7,058 bases of DNA from Planctomycetaceae bacterium (GTDB lineage Bacteria > Planctomycetota > Planctomycetia > Planctomycetales > Planctomycetaceae), in assembly GCA_015487825.1 (NCBI GenBank), contig WFOZ01000918.1, positions 1 to 7,058 on the forward strand. Direction: 5' to 3'. The notes beneath the pieces are model-generated. The model did no database searches and had not been told where the DNA came from. It saw only the letters and a program-made list of their open reading frames with translations. The translations under genes were made by a program, and so were the position numbers. Shown here one piece after another: positions 1 through 4,677 of the stretch (its first letter is position 1; each line of letters begins with the position of its first letter).

Positions 1-11
1 CGCACCCTACG
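1..11. repeat. Edge of dispersed repeat with CACCCTACG core
   Basis: The window opens with CGCACCCTACG. Its last nine bases, CACCCTACG, recur exactly at 4179-4187, where they form the outer end of an inverted repeat. Two copies separated by about 4 kb, both outside genes, fit a dispersed intergenic repeat cut by the left edge of the window. Nine matching bases is a short match, so chance similarity is not excluded. Confidence 0.35.
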
Positions 12-72
12 ATAAACCGGGAACTTATTTTGGGACTGTTCCTTAGCTGGCTGATATAGTAGCCGGAATATT

Positions 73-597
73 TTATTCAGCGATTTTTTTGGCCAACAGG
101 TTGTCGAGAATCATCTGACGAGATTTCAGTTCTTCGATGGAGTAGATTCGAATGATTTTGTTTTTATACATCAGGCGGTTCGAATCGTCCCAACTTAAAT
201 CGTCGCTGATTTCTTCAGTGGCCAAACCTGCATAAAGAGCGGCAAAAGTGAATGGATCGACACCGGTACCCTGCTGAATATCTTCGATTGCGTTCCCGCC
301 ACCAGTCAGAACAAGGTATGAGTTAACTCCTTCAGTCGCTGCGGTATATTTTCCTTCCAGCTTCATCGTCTCCATCGCCTGAGTGAGCGATTCATGGGCA
401 GATTGAATTTCCTTGACCGCTTCGTTGGAAAGCTGGATATCAACCTGAGCTTCATCCTCATTGGCAGAGGCAGCAGGCTGAGCTTTGATATTTTGAGGAA
501 TCAGACTCCCCGAGATACCAAGAAGATACCCAATCGACAACAGGGATAATGTGTAGCCAATTCGCTTGATGGATGATTTCACGTTACTGTTCTTCAT
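73..597 (-). CDS. Exported or membrane-anchored hypothetical protein (174 aa)
   Basis: I do not recognise a named family and assign no function. The N-terminus is basic (two Lys-rich patches within residues 1-12), followed by a hydrophobic segment at about residues 14-33 that could be a membrane anchor or an uncleaved or weak signal peptide. The stretch to about residue 55 is Ala- and acid-rich and looks like a flexible linker. The rest, about 57-174, reads as a small mostly helical domain, with a Gly-rich turn (LTGGGNAIED, 97-106) and a segment around GVDPFTFAALYAG (112-124). It ends in a charged helix. The ATG is preceded by GAGG at 608-611, ten bases upstream, which supports this start. 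It lies 141 bases downstream of the HPt gene on the same strand and could share its transcript. Composition and codon use look like a real gene; function is unknown. Confidence 0.8.
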   Translation of the reverse strand: MKNSNVKSSIKRIGYTLSLLSIGYLLGISGSLIPQNIKAQPAASANEDEAQVDIQLSNEAVKEIQSAHESLTQAMETMKLEGKYTAATEGVNSYLVLTGGGNAIEDIQQGTGVDPFTFAALYAGLATEEISDDLSWDDSNRLMYKNKIIRIYSIEELKSRQMILDNLLAKKIAE

Positions 598-738
598 ATT
601 GTAGAGACCTCAACTGTTTCAGCCTGGAAACCGGATTTGACACGAGAATGCAAGGACGTAATGTCAGTATCGTGACATGAGAGGCAAGCGGATGCAAGTT
701 GAACCCGCCTGTGAACAGTGAAGAACGGAAATTCTCTC

Positions 739-1095
739 TCAAATACTGATTCGGTCCATATAACCGATAAGGACATCCAAAGATTTCCCGACAGCGTCAA
801 TGTCATTTTGTTTACAGGCCTGCTCCAGCTGGGCAGCGTGTGTCGAAAGTTCTTCAAATCCATAACCCCCCCCTGCTCCCTTGAGCTGGTGGGCTATTGT
901 TTTCATCTGATCAGTATCTTGTTGCTGATGGCTTTCCCGGAGCAATTCAGTCCGCTCAGGAATCGCATCGACAAAAAATTCGATCAATTCTGCAAAGTCC
1001 GGGTCATCAGAAAATGATGAATAGACCGCCTGTTTTTCGACAACGGCTTCAGCTAGCTCGTCGATTTGAGTAGTTTCCGGTAAGGTGTTACTCAT
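739..1095 (-). CDS. Stand-alone histidine phosphotransfer (HPt) domain protein
   Basis: This is a 118-residue protein made of essentially one HPt domain. HPt proteins relay phosphoryl groups between hybrid histidine kinases and response regulators in the cytoplasm. The diagnostic motif is HQLKGAGGGYGF at residues 69-80, with His69 as the predicted phosphorylated residue, followed by the helix with AAQLEQACKQND (87-98). The preceding helices carry F34 and the usual acidic and hydrophobic pattern, ELIEFFVDAIPERTELL. The domain is complete at normal length for single-domain HPt proteins. I chose the ATG at 1095 because GGAGGA (1101-1106) lies five bases upstream. A longer reading adds seven residues from an ATG at 1116 but has no comparable ribosome site. 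No kinase or receiver gene is visible nearby, so this is an orphan relay component whose partners must lie elsewhere. Family assignment is strong; the pathway is unknown. Confidence 0.9.
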   Translation of the reverse strand: MSNTLPETTQIDELAEAVVEKQAVYSSFSDDPDFAELIEFFVDAIPERTELLRESHQQQDTDQMKTIAHQLKGAGGGYGFEELSTHAAQLEQACKQNDIDAVGKSLDVLIGYMDRISI

Positions 1096-1100
1096 CACTA

Positions 1101-1106
1101 TCCTCC
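1101..1106 (-). promoter_or_regulatory. Strong ribosome binding site of the HPt gene
   Basis: Read on the minus strand the bases are GGAGGA, a near-perfect Shine-Dalgarno sequence five bases before the ATG at 1095-1093. It decides the start of the HPt gene over the in-frame ATG at 1116, which lies upstream of it. Confidence 0.7.
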
Positions 1107-1131
1107 ACATGAACATAATACCATAGAATCG

Positions 1132-1180
1132 TGGGTAGTCCGGTAGATAACATCCATTATCGATATGCGATTCCTACCCA
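1132..1180. repeat. Nested inverted repeats upstream of the HPt gene
   Basis: The outer arms TGGGTAG (1132-1138) and CTACCCA (1174-1180) are perfect 7-base complements. Inside lies a second palindrome, TAGATAA (1144-1150) and TTATCGA (1157-1163), matching at six of seven positions around a six-base spacer. It sits about 40-85 bases upstream of the HPt start. The inner pair has the size of a dimeric regulator's operator. No function can be proven from sequence alone. Confidence 0.3.
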
Positions 1181-1310
1181 TCTGGAATCAACAGTAGGTC
1201 CTGTTTCTTATTTGCCACGTTGCTGTTCAAGCGGATTGCTCCAGAGATCTCGAAATTTGAGTTATTGAAATGGTTATATCAGTTATTTCGAATGTTAGTG
1301 ATGTGACTTT

Positions 1311-1345
1311 CAGTCATGAAAAACAGTCATTTCAGTCTGTTTTTC
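1311..1345. repeat. 9-bp inverted repeat with CAGTC direct repeats
   Basis: GAAAAACAG (1318-1326) and CTGTTTTTC (1337-1345) are perfect 9-base complements around a ten-base loop. The same stretch carries three spaced copies of CAGTC: CAGTCAT at 1311 and 1324, and CAGTCTG at 1333. It lies about 140 bases upstream of the permease ATG. It could be an operator, a weak hairpin or a weak terminator (the right arm ends in five T). The A/T-rich arms make a strong transcription terminator unlikely. Confidence 0.3.
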
Positions 1346-1481
1346 GACTCGCGAGAGCCTTTCCGGGAACCTGATGCACTGCAGGATCGCTCTTGACCTG
1401 AACCGGGGTAAAACTTTATAGAAACCAGTGAAACAGACTCTGTTTCTATTCCGTTTCCAGCCTCTCGAAATATTTCCACTC

Positions 1482-2660
1482 ATGCGATTGCTTCAACGCT
1501 ATATCACTCTGGAGCTGTTCCGGGTTTTCGTGATGGTTCTCATTGCGTTCTCTGTGCTGCTCGTTTTTGTCGGTTTGTTCCAGCAAGCCAGCGAGAACGG
1601 ATTAGGGCCTATGGAAGTGCTGCAAATTCTACCTTATGTCGTCTACAGTCTGCTTCCGATTACGATTCCGGCAACAATGCTTCTAACAGTGACCGTTGTT
1701 TATGGTCGGATGGCTGGTGACCAGGAATTAACAGCTGCCAAGGCAGCGGGGATCAGCATCTTTTCTCTGCTTTGGCCATCTCTGTTGATGGGGGCCTGCC
1801 TGAGTGTATCTGCCCTGGTTCTGACCGATCAGGTCATTCCCTGGTCGATCAATAAAATTCAGGAAACGGTGATGATCAAAATGGAGAAGATTTTTCTGGA
1901 TCAGCTCCGCAACGATCATAACTTTATCGATGACCACAGCGGGCTGGCCATTATGGTGATCGATGTGAGTGGCAAAACATTAATCAAGCCAACGATTCGC
2001 TACACTCCCAGTAACGGCCAGACAATTACCATTCAGGCAGAGACGGCGACGATTCAATTCAATCTGGAAGAACAAAAAGCTATTATTAAAGTTACGAACG
2101 GCCTGATATACATCAGCGAAGATAGAAGAATCAAGTTTTGCGAAGAAGAGTATTCATTCCCGCTTCCTCTGGGTGATCGCAAACAAAAAGCCAGACACAT
2201 GGCTGTCAACGAGATTACCAAAGAACTCGTACTGATAGAAAAAAAACATGAGCAACTGGAAGCAAAAAGAATAATCGCCCGCACAATGAGTCTGACATCC
2301 GGCGGGTTTTCCGATTTTACGATGCCGGAATTTACAGACCTGCTGCAAAGCAACCTGCTCGAAGTCCAGCGGAAAAATCGTCTGCGAACCGAATATCACA
2401 GCCGATACGCAATGGCGGGGAGTTGTTTCTTCTTCGTGTTGTTGGGAAGTCCGATTTCAATAATCCAGGCGAAACAGCAATTCTTGACCAGCTTTTTTAT
2501 GATCTTCATGCCGATCGTATTTTTTTATTACCCTATCGTTATGCTTTCCATGAATCAGGCGAAGAATGGTCTGTTCGAGCCAGGCTGGATTATGTGGGTT
2601 GGCAATGGACTGATCGCGATAGTAGGATTGTACTTTCTTAAAAAAGTTCTTAAGCATTAA
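1482..2660 (+). CDS. LptF/LptG (YjgP/YjgQ) family permease
   Basis: This is a predicted inner-membrane subunit of the lipopolysaccharide-export ABC transporter, which with an LptB-type ATPase pulls LPS from the inner membrane towards LptC/A/D. The 392-residue protein has the family layout. Three N-terminal membrane segments lie at about 13-33, 50-75 and 93-115. A large beta-rich periplasmic region follows to about residue 240, then a charged helical stretch (240-305) and three C-terminal membrane segments at about 308-326, 335-357 and 369-386. The cytoplasmic coupling segment GRMAGDQELTAAKAAGIS (75-92) and the EYHSRYAMAG...LLGSPISI block before and in TM4 (304-327) are typical. I chose the ATG at 1482 because the protein then begins MRLLQRYI, as usual for the family. 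An in-frame GTG at 1428 would add 18 residues; neither start has a clear Shine-Dalgarno. LptF and LptG are often encoded as a pair, but only one is present here and I cannot say which. Confidence 0.9.
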   Translation: MRLLQRYITLELFRVFVMVLIAFSVLLVFVGLFQQASENGLGPMEVLQILPYVVYSLLPITIPATMLLTVTVVYGRMAGDQELTAAKAAGISIFSLLWPSLLMGACLSVSALVLTDQVIPWSINKIQETVMIKMEKIFLDQLRNDHNFIDDHSGLAIMVIDVSGKTLIKPTIRYTPSNGQTITIQAETATIQFNLEEQKAIIKVTNGLIYISEDRRIKFCEEEYSFPLPLGDRKQKARHMAVNEITKELVLIEKKHEQLEAKRIIARTMSLTSGGFSDFTMPEFTDLLQSNLLEVQRKNRLRTEYHSRYAMAGSCFFFVLLGSPISIIQAKQQFLTSFFMIFMPIVFFYYPIVMLSMNQAKNGLFEPGWIMWVGNGLIAIVGLYFLKKVLKH

Positions 2661-2841
2661 AAGTTTCCCTTATCCTGCAGGAAAAATGCAGATTGAAAAA
2701 CACTGGGGCAGGCGGAGTACCGAAATCACCACTTTCGTTGTATTGGATGACTTCTGATCATTTCTAAAGTTGCCGAACATGAGGTAGCTGGCTGAGTTCT
2801 GTTGAGTCATTGGAAGTTCTCACAAATCTGTCTGAAATTGC
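2661..2841 (+). promoter_or_regulatory. Spacer before the ECF sigma gene, with one weak promoter candidate
   Basis: The 181-base gap holds one candidate for a housekeeping-type promoter: TTGGAT at 2743-2748 and TAAAGT at 2765-2770, separated by 16 bases, about 70 bases before the sigma gene. Both hexamers match consensus only partly. No convincing terminator follows the permease; a short CTGCA...TGCAG stem around 2675-2691 is too small to count. The sigma gene itself lacks a clear Shine-Dalgarno. Confidence 0.2.
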
Positions 2842-3372
2842 ATGAATAATGCCCCACAATATACGCAAAAATGGTTTGAACAGGCTTACCTTGCCGTTCG
2901 TCCCAAGCTGCGAGCATTTATCCGCAGTGTGATATTTTCAGCAGAAGATTCGGAAGATGTCCTGCAGGAAGTGGCTGCAATTGCCTGGGAAAAAATTGAG
3001 AAGCTGCGGTCTAAAGAACAGTTTCAACCCTGGTTGTTTGGAATAGCCAAAAACAGGGTGATGAAATATTGCACAAAAATCTCGAAACAAAGATCACGCT
3101 CTCTTTCCCCCGAAGCAATGGAAGCACTCTGGAGTGAGCGTGCAGTTTCTGTTGAGGTTTCACAGGAATCTCTTCTGGATGCATTACAAAACTGCCTTTC
3201 GAAATTGTCAGCCGAGAATCAGAGCATACTTCTCGAACGACACCAGCCGAGCGTGACAAACCGAATGATCGCTGAAAAACATGGGTTTTCCGAATCAAAG
3301 ACAAGTAGACTTATAAACACTCTCTACGCTGACTTAATGAAATGTATTCACAATATACAGGAAAATTCCTAA
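2842..3372 (+). CDS. ECF-type RNA polymerase sigma factor
   Basis: This 176-residue protein is a group 4 (ECF) sigma-70 factor, which directs RNA polymerase to a specific promoter set. Region 2 spans about residues 10-85: a first helix, the SAEDSEDVLQEVAAIAWE segment (33-50) corresponding to the usual DAEDLxQEVF-type -10 recognition helix, and QPWLFGIAKNRVMKY (62-76), corresponding to the conserved WL..IA.N...D segment. A linker (about 86-108) leads to region 4 (109-172), where LSKLSAENQSILLERHQ is followed by a helix-turn-helix around MIAEKHGFSESKTSRLINTLYADL (142-165) for -35 contact. The form resembles the sigma-70 factors expanded in planctomycetes; naming the exact subfamily would need a profile search. 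No anti-sigma or FecR-like gene follows, so its control is unclear. Length and domain order are normal, with no C-terminal extension. Confidence 0.9.
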   Translation: MNNAPQYTQKWFEQAYLAVRPKLRAFIRSVIFSAEDSEDVLQEVAAIAWEKIEKLRSKEQFQPWLFGIAKNRVMKYCTKISKQRSRSLSPEAMEALWSERAVSVEVSQESLLDALQNCLSKLSAENQSILLERHQPSVTNRMIAEKHGFSESKTSRLINTLYADLMKCIHNIQENS

Positions 3373-3428
3373 ATAAATTGCAATAAATCTAAATGGTGCG
3401 GAAGTTATTAGTAGTCCCAGTTGTTAGT

Positions 3429-3463
3429 AAACGGGAGATCCTCGTTGATTGAATCTCGTTTTT
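3429..3463 (+). terminator. Possible rho-independent terminator after the sigma gene
   Basis: AAACG+AGAT (3429-3433 and 3436-3439, with a two-G bulge) can pair with ATCT+CGTTT (3453-3461) around a 13-base loop, ending in a run of five T (3459-3463). It lies about 57 bases after the sigma stop codon. The bulge and the A/T-rich stem make it modest, so confidence is low. Confidence 0.3.
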
Positions 3464-3643
3464 CAGATCTACGCTGTTATTGAGTTGAGTATTTGGCGAG
3501 ACCGTAATTCTGGCGTGACTGGCATTTTTTGATCGCCAGCACAAAAACAACTTTCATGGAAGTTTGTATTTTGCAATAAAATTGACTGTTCGCATTACGA
3601 AAGCGGTTAGCAGACGGATCGGAAAACTGTTGGGGAATTGGGC

Positions 3644-3955
3644 ATGACAAATCTTGATAAACCACAGACAAAACTGGAACTGCTGGCACTGTTTGGCAAA
3701 TCACGTGATGAAGAGCTTAACCTGGCAGAAGCTGAGCTTTTGAATAAGCTGCTGATTTCCGACAGTCGCATTCGAGGTTTGTATCGCGGCTTTGCAGCGA
3801 TAGAGTCCGGATTAGAAGAAATCGCCCAGCTCCAGAGCGGTAAGAAGAATGCTACGGATGCCAATATGTCCGTCATCCACGATACAATCTCTGATATTCC
3901 AGTGACTGACCAACCCCAGACCTCAGATTCTGCAAGCAATCGTCGTAAAAAATAG
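3644..3955 (+). CDS. Small charged hypothetical protein (103 aa)
   Basis: I do not recognise this protein. It is soluble, with no signal peptide or membrane segment. Residues about 7-70 look like a run of amphipathic helices, including LLALFGKSRDEELNLAEAEL and LLNKLLISDSRIRGLYRG, rich in Leu, Glu and Lys/Arg and possibly coiled or oligomeric. The last 35 or so residues are polar and probably disordered, ending in the basic NRRKK. The ATG at 3644 is preceded by GGGGA (3632-3636), seven bases upstream; a TTG two codons earlier is a poorer start. An overlapping minus-strand frame of similar length exists, but its Ser-rich composition looks like a shadow. It lies 271 bases after the sigma factor on the same strand, and nothing shows whether it is the partner of that factor. 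Confidence 0.6.
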   Translation: MTNLDKPQTKLELLALFGKSRDEELNLAEAELLNKLLISDSRIRGLYRGFAAIESGLEEIAQLQSGKKNATDANMSVIHDTISDIPVTDQPQTSDSASNRRKK

Positions 3956-4026
3956 CAGACTGAAAAGTTTGAAAGCGTGCTTTAGCGTTGGCCAATCAAT
4001 CACTGTCGCTGCAGTAGCTGCTGTAT

Positions 4027-4187
4027 CGCAGGATGGCGTGCTTGCTTCCATCTTCGTGTGCCGGGTTATGCTCAATAGCAGTAAGTAGTAAAGAGCTGGA
4101 ACTTTCAGAAATTAGCCATTGATCCATCAGCGTTGGTTTTATCGAAGTGGAGAGCGTATTTGATGGGTGCAAGCACGCCACCCTACG
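4027..4187. repeat. Inverted-repeat element of about 161 bp
   Basis: The left arm (4027-4052) and the reverse complement of the right arm (4162-4187) agree at 22 of 26 positions, sharing the block TGGCGTGCTTGC. The arms flank about 109 bases of unrelated sequence. The right end carries CACCCTACG, also found at the start of the window. This fits a small non-autonomous repeat of the MITE or REP kind. I see no transposase and no clear flanking target-site duplication. Confidence 0.6.
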
Positions 4188-4235
4188 TTCAAAGGCCAGA
4201 CAGTTAGCTTTATTCGCCCTCAGCTCCGAATTGCT

Positions 4236-4386
4236 GTAACTATTCAGTGATGGGTGGCTGGCGACAATTTGCCCCCAGATGTAATGAGATGTCCAATTCT
4301 GGGGGCAGATTGTGTGAAAGTCTGCTGGGTATTCATACTTTTCAAATAACAATCTGTCCCCAGCCACTCTCCCGCTGAACAGTTAC
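4236..4386. repeat. Nested palindromic element of about 151 bp
   Basis: The outer arms (about 4236-4266 and 4355-4386) are imperfect inverted copies sharing GTAACT-TTCAG and TGGCTGG, with one single-base gap. Nested inside, ACAATTTGCCCCCAGA (4264-4279) and TCTGGGGGCAGATTGT (4298-4313) are complementary at 15 of 16 positions around an 18-base loop. A third, direct copy, ACAATCTGTCCCCAG, lies at 4349-4363 and can also pair with the middle arm (14 of 16 over 4349-4364). The element is strongly structured as DNA cruciform or RNA. It contains no transposase. A dispersed, mobilised repeat is the likeliest explanation; a structured RNA is an alternative. Confidence 0.65.
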
Positions 4387-4518
4387 TAATCAGGAAACAA
4401 TCAGGGAAAATCTCTCCCCTTACCATCTCCGTTCTTACAGATGTAAAGCTGGGTAGAATGCGGTCTCTTTTCGGTTTGTCTGTTTAAGATTCTGATCCGA
4501 AAGCAGAGAGCGGTGTTA

Positions 4519-4677
4519 ATGTATGCCGGTTGTATCGCCGATAGCGACTGTAGGAATTGATGCGCATGTTCCGGAAGGGGGGATCCTGCCGGTTAACGAG
4601 GATTCCATCTTATTGGAATCTGGATATCAACAATGAATGTTGTGAGCAGGAAACGGAGTGAAATGTGGTTTCAATGA
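4519..4677 (+). promoter_or_regulatory. Leader with chained mini-ORFs before the TolC-like gene
   Basis: Three very short frames run head to tail into the TolC-like start. A 13-codon frame (4519-4560) ends in TGA overlapping the next ATG as TGATG. A 33-codon frame (4560-4661) has AGGA four bases before its ATG and contains four Cys. A 4-codon frame MWFQ (4663-4677) follows GGAG by four bases, and its TGA overlaps the TolC-like ATG as ATGA. Such overlaps are typical of translational coupling, but short frames also arise by chance and none has a recognisable product. Confidence 0.25.
4601..4620 (+). repeat. Small perfect hairpin in the TolC-like leader
   Basis: GATTCCA (4601-4607) and TGGAATC (4614-4620) are perfect 7-base complements around the six-base loop TCTTAT. 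It lies 54 bases before the TolC-like ATG and could be an operator or a hairpin in the mRNA leader. There is no T tract, so it is not a terminator. Confidence 0.35.

Larger units (their letters stand above)
1096..1481. other. Divergent intergenic region between HPt and LptF/G genes
   Basis: About 385 bases separate the two divergently transcribed genes, so promoters for both should lie here. I found no convincing pair of -35 and -10 boxes on either strand. An ATAATA at 1115-1120 (TATTAT on the minus strand) resembles a -10 box but sits very close to the HPt start and lacks a good -35. The visible structure consists of a nested palindrome near the HPt side (1132-1180) and a 9-bp inverted repeat nearer the permease (1318-1345). 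I see no convincing small gene inside. Confidence 0.5.
3956..4673. other. Repeat-rich gene-free region
   Basis: This stretch of about 720 bases has no supportable conventional gene. It contains two inverted-repeat elements (4027-4187 and 4236-4386), then a leader of about 290 bases before the TolC-like gene with a small hairpin at 4601-4620 and several mini-ORFs. Open frames on the minus strand across the repeats (3996-4367 and 4244-4426) follow the repeat structure and have no ribosome site or domain, so they are left out as genes. A short perfect palindrome, AAAGC-GT-GCTTT, sits at 3972-3983. Confidence 0.7.

Noticed and set aside
47..66. CTGGCT...AGCCGG stem just after the 174-residue gene's stop
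   Set aside because: It has one mismatch in six bases and no T tract on the minus strand, so a terminator call is not supported.
594..863. Minus-strand frame of 89 codons containing a CLSCH (CxxCH-like) heme-binding motif
   Set aside because: It overlaps the well-supported HPt gene in another frame for much of its length, has no signal peptide or ribosome site, and a single CxxCH in such a frame is easily chance.
718..1017. Plus-strand frame of 99 codons
   Set aside because: It is antisense to the HPt gene, whose family motif and strong ribosome site settle the coding strand.
3510..3539. CTGGCG...CGCCAG stem with a T run in the loop
   Set aside because: Six-base arms with an 18-base loop and the T run inside the loop do not fit a terminator; too weak to list as a feature.
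3378..3580. Ten-base direct repeat TTGCAATAAA at 3378-3387 and 3571-3580
   Set aside because: It is A/T-rich and short, and the copies are 193 bases apart in an A/T-rich spacer. Chance is an adequate explanation.
3607..3939. Minus-strand frame of 110 codons opposite the small charged protein
   Set aside because: It is Ser-rich with patchy composition and no good start. The plus-strand frame has a ribosome site and a coherent helical, charged composition.
3996..4367. Minus-strand frame of 123 codons
   Set aside because: It is made almost entirely of the two inverted-repeat elements, has no Shine-Dalgarno or domain, and its reading frame follows repeat structure. Repeats like this are often over-annotated as hypothetical proteins.
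4244..4426. Minus-strand frame of 60 codons
   Set aside because: It lies within the nested palindromic element and its flank, in a different frame from the previous one, with no sign of coding selection.
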